64,000 bases of DNA, taken from Ch67 sp041395845 (GTDB taxonomy: Bacteria > Pseudomonadota > Gammaproteobacteria > Pseudomonadales > Ketobacteraceae). The translations under genes and the position numbers were made by a program. The notes under the pieces are model-generated. The model made no database searches, was not told where the DNA came from, and was given only the letters and a program-made list of their open reading frames with translations. Location of the stretch: contig JAWKZS010000005.1 in NCBI GenBank assembly GCA_041395845.1, positions 175,032 through 239,031 on the forward strand, in the 5' to 3' direction. Every line of letters starts with the position of its first letter. The stretch's first letter is position 1. Shown here in pieces: positions 1 to 9,033 of this stretch.

Positions 1-1078
1 ACAGCTTGCGTAAGCGGCGTTTCATCCAGCCCGGCAGCGGGATCTGATCCAGCCCGTTGAGACCGTAACTGGTGAGGTTGGGACAGTCGGGATAATCCCG
101 CAGTGCAAAGCGGCCATGACAGGGCGTGCCCAAGGTCATGTCCGTTTTGCCCATATCGCGCAACCACAGCGCAGGAAAATCACCGTTGCCACCAAAGCCC
201 ATGCCCAGCGCCGGCATGCCGGACAATCCGCCGACATCGCGGCTGCGATACAACAGCTTCACGGTATTCAGCGTGCCCGCCGCCAGCAGCACCTTGCCGG
301 CGGTAAAAAAGCGATGCCGATTATTGCCATGATCGAACACATCGAGCCGGTAATCGTTGTGCTGCGCGCGGTGATGCACAGCCAGACATTCGTGTTCGGC
401 CAGCACCCTGAGCCCCTGCGCCATGGCCGGTGCAATCAGCGCCACGTCCAGGGTGGTTTTTGCGCCGGTATGACTGCCAAAAAAGCTGCTGTTCTGATAT
501 GGATTCAGCAGCGGATCGCGCCTGATGCCCATGGCCGGCTGCGGCACACTGGCATCGGCGACAAAATGCGGCGAATCACGGAACTGGTCCCCGGTGAAAT
601 TGGGAATGCGTTCGTCCGCCGTCGGCGCCTGTGCGCCCATCATCTGCAGCATCCAGTCGTAATGCTGTTCCATCCTGGCAGCGGCGGTTTTGCCCAGTAT
701 TTTCTGCCAGTAATTGTCGACCTCGGGTCGCGTATTCATGGCGCTGTAGGCATGACTGCCACCACCCACACCGGACGTACAAATCAGCGCCATGTCACGC
801 GCATAATGAATATCGTACAAACCATGACGATTGATGGTGAAGCCGCGTCGCGGCAACAGCGGGGCATTTAGCGTGCGAACGACATGCGTAAAAAAGTGGC
901 GCCCGGCCGGTAGCGGTTTACCGGAACGGATACCTTGCCCGCGCACCGGTTGGGTATCACGCCAGGGGCCACGCTCCAGCAGCAACACCCGGGCACCGGT
1001 CTGCACCAGTTTGTGCGCCGCAACCGCACCGCCAAAACCACTGCCGACGATGATGAAATCGTAATGCTCAACGCTCAT
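1..1078 (-). CDS. GMC-family FAD oxidoreductase, C-terminus cut by window edge
   Basis: Reading from the ATG at 1078 gives an open frame of 359 codons that runs off the left edge. The N-terminus has a Rossmann dinucleotide motif GSGFGGA followed by LLERGPWRD, the FAD-binding start of GMC and cholesterol-oxidase-like enzymes. A second glycine-rich stretch, SGVGGGSHAYS, lies about residues 100-110. The same two motifs occur in the second GMC protein at 5473, so the two are paralogues. The substrate is unknown; the family oxidises alcohols, often sterols or fatty alcohols. The start codon is 3 nt after the stop of the 162-aa gene upstream, so the two are probably co-transcribed. The catalytic C-terminal region is outside the window. 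Confidence 0.85.
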   Translation of the reverse strand, partial: MSVEHYDFIIVGSGFGGAVAAHKLVQTGARVLLLERGPWRDTQPVRGQGIRSGKPLPAGRHFFTHVVRTLNAPLLPRRGFTINRHGLYDIHYARDMALICTSGVGGGSHAYSAMNTRPEVDNYWQKILGKTAAARMEQHYDWMLQMMGAQAPTADERIPNFTGDQFRDSPHFVADASVPQPAMGIRRDPLLNPYQNSSFFGSHTGAKTTLDVALIAPAMAQGLRVLAEHECLAVHHRAQHNDYRLDVFDHGNNRHRFFTAGKVLLAAGTLNTVKLLYRSRDVGGLSGMPALGMGFGGNGDFPALWLRDMGKTDMTLGTPCHGRFALRDYPDCPNLTSYGLNGLDQIPLPGWMKRRLRKL

Positions 1079-1080
1079 GA

Positions 1081-1569
1081 TCAATGGTTTTCCAGCGTGA
1101 AATACAGCACGCGCACGCTACGTTGTGCGGTCTGGTAATTCATCCGCGCCAACACCGTATTGGCATCCAGCTGACGGGCTTCGCCGCGAATGCCACGCAG
1201 CGGTTGCCAGTTCTGGGCGATGTTGTAATTGAGAAATTCAGTGCCGGTCTGCGGATCGCTATCCACCACGTAATGGGCGAACCGCACCTGGCCGTTGAGC
1301 GCCAGCCATAAATTGGAACCGGCACCGTTGGCAAAATATTTGCCGCGCCAGGGATTGAGCGGTGACTGCAGTACGGTGTACAGCGCCACCCGCAGCGGCC
1401 GCGGCAACAGGTTAAGCCCGGACACGCCCATCAGACGACCGCGGAAGGCGCCGTTGAGCGCACTGATTTTTACCGGTTCAAGGGTGTCGAACAGCTGATC
1501 CAGTTCGGCCTGGGTCAGCCGGAACAGCAGCGAGCGCTGGTTGCCCGTGTGGGGGTGTGCAATATCCAT
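1081..1569 (-). CDS. Hypothetical 162-aa protein, possible lipocalin-like/DUF4334 type
   Basis: This is a complete small soluble protein without signal peptide or membrane segment. I do not recognise it firmly. The layout, a helical N-terminus (LDQLFDTLEPV) followed by a core containing GRLMGVSGLNLLPRP and later NPWRGKYF, recalls small GXWXG/DUF4334 lipocalin-like proteins, but that is a weak impression. It ends 3 nt before the GMC oxidoreductase on the same strand, which suggests a functional partner of that enzyme, for example in ligand handling. No function is assigned. Confidence 0.7.
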   Translation of the reverse strand: MDIAHPHTGNQRSLLFRLTQAELDQLFDTLEPVKISALNGAFRGRLMGVSGLNLLPRPLRVALYTVLQSPLNPWRGKYFANGAGSNLWLALNGQVRFAHYVVDSDPQTGTEFLNYNIAQNWQPLRGIRGEARQLDANTVLARMNYQTAQRSVRVLYFTLENH

Positions 1570-1661
1570 GATCGGGTTCCTGCCAATGAATGGAGGATCA
1601 GGTTACCCAAGGGCGCAAGGACCGGACAAATGATGGTTTGTGCCGGCTCGGATAAGAAAAA

Positions 1662-2558
1662 CTAATCTGAAAACGTCCGCTGCAGCAGGGATTCAATCCA
1701 GTGGACAAAGCCCTGAATCACCGGATTGTCCTGATCGGCGGGGCGATACACTGCAAATACGCCGTCATCCAGCGGGCCCAGCCGGGGCAGCGGCGCAATC
1801 AGCACGCCGCTGTCCACCAGATACTGTTCGATGGGCATGGCGGCCAGGGTGCCGCCCAAGGTCTTGGCGGCTTCCAGCGCGGCGGGATAATCATCCAGAT
1901 GATATTCCTTTTCCGGTTGTGGAGCGCCCAGGCCGGCGGCGGCAAACCAGCGTTGCCAGGCATTGGGTCGCGCGCTCATGTGAATCAGCGGCAACCGGCG
2001 CACGTCCACAGGATCAGAAAAATCATAACGACTGGCAAAGGCGGCGGGAAACACCGGCTGCACATAAATATCCAGCAGTTTGCGGCTGACCAGCGGCGGC
2101 CAGCGACCATCACCATAACGGATCGCCACGTCCGCGTCGCCCTGTTCCAGATTCACATTGCGGATGCTGGAATCGATGCGCAGGTTGATGCCGGGATACT
2201 GTTCGGTGAATTCCGCCAGATGGGGAATCACCAGCGTGCTGGCCAGCGGCGGCATGATGCTCGCCACCAGTGTGGCCTGACCATGCTGGCGCTGCAGTTC
2301 GCGGGTAAACTGGTCGAGCTGGCTGAGCGAGGCATGCACCTGTTGCCAGTACTGACTGCCCGCTGCAGTAAATGCCAGTTCACGATTGTTGCGTACGAAC
2401 AGCGCGACACCGAGTTTCTGTTCCAGTGCCTTGATCTGATGGCTCACCGCCGGCGGCGTGATGCAGAGTTCCTCTGCGGCTTTTTTGAAACTCAGATGAC
2501 GGCCTGCGCTGTCAAAGGTGCGCAACAGATTGAGTGGTGTTCTGGTTGGATGCATCAC
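1662..2558 (-). CDS. LysR-family transcriptional regulator (GcvA-like)
   Basis: 298 aa, normal LysR length. The N-terminal winged HTH covers about residues 8-66, with the recognisable core LSFKKAAEELCITPPAVSHQIKALEQKLG and a downstream LFVRNNRELAFTAAG. The remaining residues form the periplasmic-binding-like effector domain. The sequence style is that of the GcvA subgroup. It lies 10 nt after the GlxA-type regulator and 92 nt before the 162-aa gene/GMC pair on the same strand, so it may control that pair. The effector is unknown. Confidence 0.9.
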   Translation of the reverse strand: MMHPTRTPLNLLRTFDSAGRHLSFKKAAEELCITPPAVSHQIKALEQKLGVALFVRNNRELAFTAAGSQYWQQVHASLSQLDQFTRELQRQHGQATLVASIMPPLASTLVIPHLAEFTEQYPGINLRIDSSIRNVNLEQGDADVAIRYGDGRWPPLVSRKLLDIYVQPVFPAAFASRYDFSDPVDVRRLPLIHMSARPNAWQRWFAAAGLGAPQPEKEYHLDDYPAALEAAKTLGGTLAAMPIEQYLVDSGVLIAPLPRLGPLDDGVFAVYRPADQDNPVIQGFVHWIESLLQRTFSD

Positions 2559-2568
2559 AATGGCCCGT

Positions 2569-3576
2569 TCATTTCTGCAAGGCGAATTCGCGCCGGTATT
2601 GCGCCGGCGTCAATCCGGTCAGCCGTTTGAACAGGCGACGAAAAAAACTGCTGTCCCGGTAACCCACCAGCGCGCTGATATCCTCCACTGAATCGGCGGT
2701 CATTTCCAGCGCTTCCCTGGCTTTTTCTACCCGCAAACGCTGGATGTAAGCATTGACAGGTTCCTGCAACGCCTGACGGAAACGACGCTGAAAAGTGACT
2801 TCATTCATGCCAATGTCGGCAGCAACGCGGGCGATAAGATCGTCTTCGGACAGATGGGCGTCCAGCCAGCGTTGTGCCGCTTCGATCATGGCATCGTGAT
2901 GATGAACCGGCTTCGCCAGATGACGCACCGGCTGCTGGCCGTGCGGATGCGTCTGCAGCAGAAACATTTTTGCCGTCTGGATGGCAGTGCGTTTGTCACA
3001 GTGGCGTTCAATCACGTCGAGCACCAGATCATGCCAGGCCGATCCCGCCGCTGCGCAATGAATGCGTTCGTTATGCACGATCGACAGCTGCGCCAGCAAT
3101 TCCACATCAGGATAACGCTGGGCGAACAGGCCGGCATAGGCCCAATGGGTGGTAACTTTCTGGCGTTTGAGCAAACCCGCTTCTGCCAATAGAAACGCGC
3201 CGGTGCACACCGCTGCAATTTCGGCACCGGCCTGATATTGCTGGCGCAACCAGGCCTGCAGACGGGGATGGGTATCGAACAGTCCTTCCGGCCCCAGCGC
3301 AATCGACGGCAGCCACACCAGATCATAGTGCTCGCCATTATCGATCGCCGTATCCGGCGTCAGGGTGACGCCACTGAACCCGGTAAAGGCCGCCGCGGTT
3401 TCGCCGACAATGGCAACGTCGAACACAGCCGTATGCGGTTTTCCCGACACCGCCTGCGCAATGCGGCCACAGGCACGCAACACATCCAGCGGCCCCATGA
3501 TGGACGATGGCAAGGCTTCGGCAATGGCGATGATGGCAACCCTGATCACACGCGGAATCCTGTGGTGATGACGCAA
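2569..3576 (-). CDS. GlxA-family regulator (DJ-1/PfpI domain plus AraC HTH)
   Basis: 335 aa. The N-terminal ~190 residues form a class-I-glutamine-amidotransferase-like DJ-1/PfpI domain, with the nucleophile-elbow region AAVCTGAFLLAEAGLL. The C-terminal ~100 residues are a double HTH of AraC type (IARVAADIGMNEVTFQRRFRQAL and VEDISALVGYRDSSFFRRLFKRLTG). This architecture defines GlxA/FtrA-like activators. It is transcribed divergently from the FadL gene at 3751, with 174 nt between them, and is followed closely by a LysR gene. Control of the FadL/GMC cluster is plausible but inferred. Confidence 0.92.
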   Translation of the reverse strand: MRHHHRIPRVIRVAIIAIAEALPSSIMGPLDVLRACGRIAQAVSGKPHTAVFDVAIVGETAAAFTGFSGVTLTPDTAIDNGEHYDLVWLPSIALGPEGLFDTHPRLQAWLRQQYQAGAEIAAVCTGAFLLAEAGLLKRQKVTTHWAYAGLFAQRYPDVELLAQLSIVHNERIHCAAAGSAWHDLVLDVIERHCDKRTAIQTAKMFLLQTHPHGQQPVRHLAKPVHHHDAMIEAAQRWLDAHLSEDDLIARVAADIGMNEVTFQRRFRQALQEPVNAYIQRLRVEKAREALEMTADSVEDISALVGYRDSSFFRRLFKRLTGLTPAQYRREFALQK

Positions 3577-3720
3577 TTGATGGAAACGAACCGGTTTTGA
3601 TCTGCACCAACCTTTGCGCTGCGGCGCGTGCTGCTTAGGCTGTTGCTGTCCTCATTATTCACGGTCACGCGCGCTTGTCGATAGCCCGCAGCAAACGCGA
3701 ATAGAATCGCAGGACGCCAT

Positions 3721-3732
3721 AACAACAAAAAA
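3721..3732 (+). promoter_or_regulatory. AANAANAA motif ahead of FadL (candidate Hfq/Crc site)
   Basis: Four consecutive AAN triplets (AAC AAC AAA AAA) lie 18 nt before the ATG of the FadL gene. In pseudomonads Hfq with Crc represses translation of catabolic mRNAs through A-rich AANAANAA motifs near the start. Similar motifs precede five other genes here. Confidence 0.4.
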
Positions 3733-3750
3733 TCGGGCCGGGGTTTCAGC

Positions 3751-5358
3751 ATGAAGTGGTTGGTTTTCTGGCTGGCGTTGCTGCCGGCGTCTGCGGCGTG
3801 GGCCGTACTCACTGACAGTCTTACCATCGGCAACGCCCGCGCCGTTTCCCTGGGCAATGCGGTTACCGCCGATCCACCGGGCATCGATTCGATTCATTTC
3901 AATCCCGCCGGTCTGGCCCGCCTGCAAGGCCGGCAGGCCCATCTGAAAGTGGTGGGTGCCACCTTCGGCATTGACCTGACCTTTGGTGAATACAACGACG
4001 AACGCCAGCGCTATCTGGATCAGAAACAGGCGCTGGGCATTTTCGACGACGCCTATTTTTTCGATGAAGCCCATCGCAGTAGCAGTGAAACCGAAGGCGC
4101 CACACTGATGCTGCCGATCTTCGGCATGACGGATATTCCGGTGCTGCTGGCGCCGCTGGGTGGAGCTTCATATCGGCCCGAAGATTCGGCCATCACCTAT
4201 GCCACCAATGTGTACGCTCCAATGATGGTGGGATTTCATCGTGCCGATGATGATCCCGGTCGCTGGATCGGCCAGCGGCTGGCATTTTCGGTGCTCACGT
4301 ATTTTTCACCGAGTTTTGCCTTTGCCGTAAACGATGAATGGTCGATAGGCGCCGCGCTGACGTTCAACTACGCCGGCATCGGCATCGAGTTACCGTTTCG
4401 TTCACCCCATATCGGCATCGAATTTCTTGGTGAACTGCAATACCAGGTATGTCCGGATCTGCTGCCGTTTATCTGCGGTGGCCAGCTGGGCCTGTACGAT
4501 GCACTGGGCACACTGGAATTCGAAGTGGATGCGCCGCTGACCCTGGGTTTCAATGCCGGCGTATTGTGGCAACCACAGCCCTGGCTCACCTTTGGTGCCG
4601 TGTATCAGGCGCCAATTCCCATGCAGATGAGCGGCGATTTCACCTGGGTGAATGGCACGTCCTGGAATGCGTTTATCGGCGAACTGGCGCAGACACCGGG
4701 CTACGATGCGGTCGGCAGTCTGCTCGGCGTACTGGGCTGGTCATTGCCCCAGGGCCAGACCCGCACCGAAGGCAAGGCAACGCTGGACATGCAGATGCCC
4801 GAGCATCTTGCGCTGGGGATGAGCGTGCAGGTAACGCCGCGCATCAAACTGAATGTGGACTACAAGTACACCGGGTGGTCGGACTGGGACAGCATCCCGG
4901 TGGAATTTTCCGAGTCCATCGATTTTCTGCGCCTGGCGCAGATCGTTCAGCCGGATCTGGTGGGGCCCGGCGGTACCGGACTCACCTTTCCGCTGGGGCT
5001 CGAAGACAGCTGGAACTGGGCGCTGGGGATGGAGTACCAGTGGAACGATAATCTGGTATTGCGCGCCGGCATCGAGGATCGCCCCAGTTCAATTCCGGAT
5101 TCCGCCAACAGTCCGCTGCTGCCCATTGGCAGTGGCCAGCTGTACGGCGTCGGTTTCGGTTGGCAACCCAACCAGCGCACCGACGTGGATATGGCGCTGG
5201 GCTATTTCAGCACCTCGGTGTTCATGCCCGGCGGCAGCAGTGAACTGGGCAACAGCACCAATCCGCTGCTGGTCATCTACAACCCGTATGCCGGTACTGA
5301 TGTCACCGCAGACATGACAGCCATCATGCTGGAATTCAGTTATGTGCAGCATTTCTGA
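3751..5358 (+). CDS. FadL/OmpP1-family outer membrane transport protein
   Basis: 535 aa with an N-terminal signal peptide (MKWLVFWLALLPASAAWA). After cleavage comes SLTIGNARAVSLGNAV and a DPPGIDSIHFNPAGLA segment, the FadL-type N-terminal hatch in which NPAG is characteristic. The rest shows alternating amphipathic beta-strand patterns and ends in ...LEFSYVQHF, a C-terminal aromatic typical of outer-membrane barrels. The family takes up long-chain fatty acids or other hydrophobic compounds. It shares its N-terminal signature with the paralogue at 28469. Downstream lies the GMC oxidoreductase, 114 nt away on the same strand, so uptake and oxidation may be coupled. Substrate unknown. Confidence 0.92.
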   Translation: MKWLVFWLALLPASAAWAVLTDSLTIGNARAVSLGNAVTADPPGIDSIHFNPAGLARLQGRQAHLKVVGATFGIDLTFGEYNDERQRYLDQKQALGIFDDAYFFDEAHRSSSETEGATLMLPIFGMTDIPVLLAPLGGASYRPEDSAITYATNVYAPMMVGFHRADDDPGRWIGQRLAFSVLTYFSPSFAFAVNDEWSIGAALTFNYAGIGIELPFRSPHIGIEFLGELQYQVCPDLLPFICGGQLGLYDALGTLEFEVDAPLTLGFNAGVLWQPQPWLTFGAVYQAPIPMQMSGDFTWVNGTSWNAFIGELAQTPGYDAVGSLLGVLGWSLPQGQTRTEGKATLDMQMPEHLALGMSVQVTPRIKLNVDYKYTGWSDWDSIPVEFSESIDFLRLAQIVQPDLVGPGGTGLTFPLGLEDSWNWALGMEYQWNDNLVLRAGIEDRPSSIPDSANSPLLPIGSGQLYGVGFGWQPNQRTDVDMALGYFSTSVFMPGGSSELGNSTNPLLVIYNPYAGTDVTADMTAIMLEFSYVQHF

Positions 5359-5472
5359 GCGCACTGCACCAAAGCCAACCGAAGCTGACGGGATCGAACC
5401 TGTGCAGCACGGCCATCATCCATTAGCGTCAACGCTTCTGGTTTCCGATCCTGTATTACCGGCTGATCATCC

Positions 5473-7059
5473 ATGTCCAAAACAAATCTTCACACCACCG
5501 ACACGCTGATCATTGGCAGTGGCTTCGGTGGTGCTATCACTGCCGCGACCCTGTGTCGTCACAGCCTGGATGTGACCCTGCTGGAGCGCGGGCCCTGGCG
5601 CGATTCCGTGCCGGTGGCGTCGATGGGTATCGAATCCCGTTCACCCTATCCGCGTCAGCGACATTTCTACACACATTTTTTGCGGAATGTGGAAGCCAAT
5701 CTGTCAGAGCGGGTGTCGCTGCCGAATCTGCGCTTGAATCGCAACGGTCTGTACGAACTGTTCTGGGATCGCCAGTTGCTGATTGCCTGCTGTTCCGGCG
5801 TCGGTGGCGGCAGCCTGGGTTATAGCGGGCTGCATCATCCGCCGGCCGATCCGCGTTACTGGCATGGCGTCGGTGACGCCATTGATCCTGCGACGATGAC
5901 CGCGTATTACGAAGAATTTCTGCAGCAGATGGGATCGACGCGACCTGATCCGGCCTGGCAGATTCCCAATCATACTGTGCACATGCACCGGAACAATCCG
6001 TTAATCGGCGGCGACGTCGCGAACTGGTGGCCGTGGATGGGCCTGAAATTTCGCACCGGCAACCGCGATGACAGCAACGTGCAGCGCCTGCCCAGCAATT
6101 ACCGCAACGAAGGTCTGCTGGGTGCCTACAGCGGCAGCAAGGCGTCGCTGGATTTTACCTATCTGGAACAGGCCATTAACGATGGCCTGCAGCTGCGCGA
6201 TTGCACCGAGGCGATGCTGATCCGCCCACTGCCGGCGCACAGTGGCTATCGCTATGCGGTCACCGGTTACGATCACCGCCGCAACGTTGCGGTGGAATAT
6301 CGCACCCGTCAGCTTTTTCTCGGCGCAGGCACCCTCAACACCCTGCGCCTGTTGTTACGCAGCCGCGCCAGCACATCAGGCCTGCAGGGCATGCCGTTGC
6401 TTGGTCGCGGTATTGCCACCAACGCGGATTCCATTGCGCTGTGGTTGCGCAAGGATCTGGGGCTGGATTTCAGTGAAGGCATGTCCTGTCACGGCACCCT
6501 GGCGTTTCGCGATGGCCAGGACCAGGCCCAGTTCATTCAGGCGGGGATTTCCGGGCTGGATGACATCCCCATGCCCGAGCTGATCCGGCGCCAGTTGCGC
6601 AGCTGGCTGTTCGTCACCGCCATGGGTGAGGATCGTAACGACGGCGTCGCTTACTGGCGTAACGGCCGTCTGCGTATCCGCTATTCCACCCGCGACAGTG
6701 AGCTGCACCAGCATATTTTTGCGCGCTTTCGCCAGTTGCGGGACCATTTCGGCAAACCGCTGCTGTTCAGCGAAAAGGTTGCCGCCACACTGCATCCCCT
6801 CGGCGGCGTGCCCATTCATGATGATCCGCAACGGGGTGTGATCAACAGTCAGGGCGAACTGCACGATCATCCCGGCCTGTTTGTGGTGGATGCATCTGCA
6901 CTGCCGAAAGCACCGGGGATGCCACCGAGCATGACCGTATCCGCCTGGTCCCGTCATGTGGCGCAGCAATTCCTGCTGGCACAGGCGACCCGCCCTGCAA
7001 CGCTGACACCGAGCCACCGTACCGATATTTTTTCTGTCCGTCACAAGGAGTTGTCATGA
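5473..7059 (+). CDS. GMC-family FAD oxidoreductase (cholesterol-oxidase-like)
   Basis: 528 aa, full length. The FAD motif IIGSGFGGAITAATL is at about residues 14-28 and LLERGPWRD follows. A glycine loop CSGVGGGSLGYSG lies near residue 110. The C-terminal part carries the catalytic region ATLHPLGGVPI, with the conserved His, and the closing motif LFVVDASALPKAPGMPPSMTVSA seen in GMC enzymes related to cholesterol oxidase. No signal peptide. The stop overlaps the start of the next gene (ATGA at 7056-7059), showing translational coupling. It is paralogous to the truncated gene at 1-1078. Expected reaction: FAD-dependent oxidation of a hydroxyl on a lipid or sterol (inference). Confidence 0.9.
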   Translation: MSKTNLHTTDTLIIGSGFGGAITAATLCRHSLDVTLLERGPWRDSVPVASMGIESRSPYPRQRHFYTHFLRNVEANLSERVSLPNLRLNRNGLYELFWDRQLLIACCSGVGGGSLGYSGLHHPPADPRYWHGVGDAIDPATMTAYYEEFLQQMGSTRPDPAWQIPNHTVHMHRNNPLIGGDVANWWPWMGLKFRTGNRDDSNVQRLPSNYRNEGLLGAYSGSKASLDFTYLEQAINDGLQLRDCTEAMLIRPLPAHSGYRYAVTGYDHRRNVAVEYRTRQLFLGAGTLNTLRLLLRSRASTSGLQGMPLLGRGIATNADSIALWLRKDLGLDFSEGMSCHGTLAFRDGQDQAQFIQAGISGLDDIPMPELIRRQLRSWLFVTAMGEDRNDGVAYWRNGRLRIRYSTRDSELHQHIFARFRQLRDHFGKPLLFSEKVAATLHPLGGVPIHDDPQRGVINSQGELHDHPGLFVVDASALPKAPGMPPSMTVSAWSRHVAQQFLLAQATRPATLTPSHRTDIFSVRHKELS

Positions 7060-7691
7060 AACCGATCTGGACCAAACGAGTCTACAGCGCGCGCGTATTT
7101 TTTCAGGACATCCTGTTCATGACGCTGCGGATTTTTGCGCTGATCGACACCGTGCGCAGTCGACGCATTGCGCGGCCTTTTGCCGAGAAAATCATGCTGG
7201 CCACCACGGCGGTGAATGAATGCGCGTACTGCGCGCGCCTGCATTCACAGCTGGCATTGCACAACGGCGTCGCGGCCGAGGAAATCACCCAGCTGCTGGC
7301 GGCGGATCTGGATCGCGCGGTGGACGACTATGAATACCGGGCGCTGTGTTTTGCCCAGCATTACGCCGAAACCGATCGCCATCCCGGCGCGGAAGACGTG
7401 CAGGCGCTGGTGGATTTTTACGGCCAGAACAAGGCCAACGACATCATGATGTACATCCGCCTGATCTACATCGGCAACCTGATCGGCAATACCTTCGATG
7501 CCTTGCGCAGCCGGCTGCGCGGCAAACCCCATCCCGACAGCCACCTGGCCTTCGAACTGCTGCTGTTCGGGCTGATCGTACCGCTGATCAGTGTGCTGGC
7601 ACTGCCGGCCCTGGCGCTGGTGACCCTGGTTCATTTGCTGGTTCCCGCCAGCCGGACACTGGCACCCAGCGCACTGCCAGTGCATTCGTGA
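7056..7691 (+). CDS. Carboxymuconolactone decarboxylase/AhpD-like protein with C-terminal membrane segment
   Basis: 211 aa. The motif NECAYCARLHSQLAL (about residues 53-67) is the ExxCxxxH-type redox CxxC of AhpD/CMD proteins. It is followed by a helical domain and, unusually, by a strongly hydrophobic C-terminus (about residues 168-200, LLLFGLIVPLISVLALPALALV), which should anchor the protein in the membrane. The start overlaps the GMC oxidoreductase stop by 4 nt. A redox or peroxide-handling role alongside the flavin oxidase, which makes H2O2 if it uses oxygen, is plausible but inferred. Confidence 0.85.
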   Translation: MKPIWTKRVYSARVFFQDILFMTLRIFALIDTVRSRRIARPFAEKIMLATTAVNECAYCARLHSQLALHNGVAAEEITQLLAADLDRAVDDYEYRALCFAQHYAETDRHPGAEDVQALVDFYGQNKANDIMMYIRLIYIGNLIGNTFDALRSRLRGKPHPDSHLAFELLLFGLIVPLISVLALPALALVTLVHLLVPASRTLAPSALPVHS

Positions 7692-7790
7692 CCGGATTTA
7701 TCAGCCCCAGTCATCAATATCCGCCAAATCCGCTTGCCCACTGCCAGCGCCCTTTTGCTACCATAGGCTGACTACAGAATAACCAAACAC

Positions 7791-7802
7791 AACAAAAACA
7801 AG
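7791..7802 (+). promoter_or_regulatory. AANAANAA motif ahead of lipoprotein gene (candidate Hfq/Crc site)
   Basis: AAC AAA AAC AAG sits immediately 5' of the AGGGG ribosome-binding site of the lipoprotein starting at 7816. This is the position expected for Hfq/Crc-mediated translational repression. Confidence 0.4.
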
Positions 7803-7815
7803 CAGGGGAACAGCC

Positions 7816-9018
7816 ATGACAGTGTGGTTGCGGATCAGCATCATGCTGGTGTCCGTACTGTTGATGTCAGCCTGTGGCAGCGAGGACGTTGCCAAACCAG
7901 GCGATCTGCGGACCAGCGGCGTAACGGCGCCAGGGCGTGAAGGCACTTTGCCCGGTGACGATGGTGACGACGCCGAATCACCGCCGGAACAGACACCGCC
8001 CGTCGATGAACAGCCACCGGCGGAAGAGCCTCCCGTCGATGAAGAGCCCCCCGCAGAAGAACCACCGGTGGTCGATGATCCCGGCGTGGATGACCCCATC
8101 ATCGTGCTGCCCCCCGATCCGGTTGAACCTCCGCTGCAGGCGGTGCTCGACACCAACGTCTTCTTCCCGATCATTCCCGGCATGCAGCTGTTCTTTGATG
8201 CCAGCACCGTTCCCACCGTGCTCGGCGCCGGCGAAGTCATGGGCGACGACATCGCCTATCCACTGCAGCAGAGCGATCTGCTGTTCAGCTATTTCACCAG
8301 CACCGCCGATCAGGTCGGCGTGAAAAGCGTGCGGGTATTGCTGCTGGAACAGGCGGACCCGGTGTATCTGACCGTGGTCTTTGCAGATAGCCGGCCGATT
8401 CTGGGGGATGCCAGCAGCACCACAGGGTCCACGCTGTTGCGGGCCAGCAATTCACCCCTTGAATTACGCTTTAACGTGCGGGTGCAGTCTACGCTGCAGG
8501 GCAGTGAATGGTTCGAGATTCCCGGTCTGGCGCCCCAGCCGGCGCGGCATATCCGGGTCACCCAGCAACTGTGGGTCGATCTGGTAACCCAGCTGTTGAT
8601 TCGGTTCAACTATCCCTGGCTGTCACCGATTCTCAATCCCATCAGCTTCGACCTCTGGCTGGTACCCGGCATCGGCATCGTCAAAGTGCAGCAGGGCAAT
8701 CTGGCCACCCAGGTGCAGGCCGTAGCCGGCGTGCCGGAACCGCTGGTGTTCAGCGCCCGCCGCAATGCCAACGTCGACAGCATTGCGCCGCAAACCTTGC
8801 TGGTAAACGGCATGCCGGTCACCGACATTGCCGGCCAGCCCACCCTGTACTACCGCACCGCAGCCAGCGACTGGCTCGACGTGCAGTTCGATGGCACCGG
8901 CAGCTGGCGCGCCTACCTGACCCGCACCGATCTGCCGGCCGGTGTGCACGCCGCCACCGTGCGCTTCAGTGATGGTGAGTCCGAACAGGATGTGACCGTC
9001 AGTCTGATGATCGAGTGA
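7816..9018 (+). CDS. Acidic Pro-rich lipoprotein of unknown function
   Basis: 400 aa. A lipoprotein signal ends in the lipobox LMSAC (Cys about residue 19). Residues ~45-105 form a low-complexity linker with imperfect EEPPVDEEPPAEEPP repeats that should hold the rest of the protein away from the membrane. The remaining ~290 residues are an ordered, beta-rich domain I do not recognise. The ATG at 7816 is preceded by a good AGGGG site. It follows the GMC/CMD pair on the same strand after 124 nt, a gap that contains its own leader motif. Surface exposure is inferred from the linker; function unknown. Confidence 0.85.
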   Translation: MTVWLRISIMLVSVLLMSACGSEDVAKPGDLRTSGVTAPGREGTLPGDDGDDAESPPEQTPPVDEQPPAEEPPVDEEPPAEEPPVVDDPGVDDPIIVLPPDPVEPPLQAVLDTNVFFPIIPGMQLFFDASTVPTVLGAGEVMGDDIAYPLQQSDLLFSYFTSTADQVGVKSVRVLLLEQADPVYLTVVFADSRPILGDASSTTGSTLLRASNSPLELRFNVRVQSTLQGSEWFEIPGLAPQPARHIRVTQQLWVDLVTQLLIRFNYPWLSPILNPISFDLWLVPGIGIVKVQQGNLATQVQAVAGVPEPLVFSARRNANVDSIAPQTLLVNGMPVTDIAGQPTLYYRTAASDWLDVQFDGTGSWRAYLTRTDLPAGVHAATVRFSDGESEQDVTVSLMIE

Positions 9019-9033
9019 GGGCAGACGCCCGGC

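Noticed and set aside
5380..5420. tRNA-like GGATCGAACCTG stretch before the GMC gene
   Set aside because: No acceptor, D or anticodon stems can be drawn around it.
7980..8120. Repetitive GAA/CCG-rich tract as a possible CRISPR or DNA repeat element
   Set aside because: The repeats are codons of an in-frame EEPPVDEEPP linker in a lipoprotein, with no spacers.
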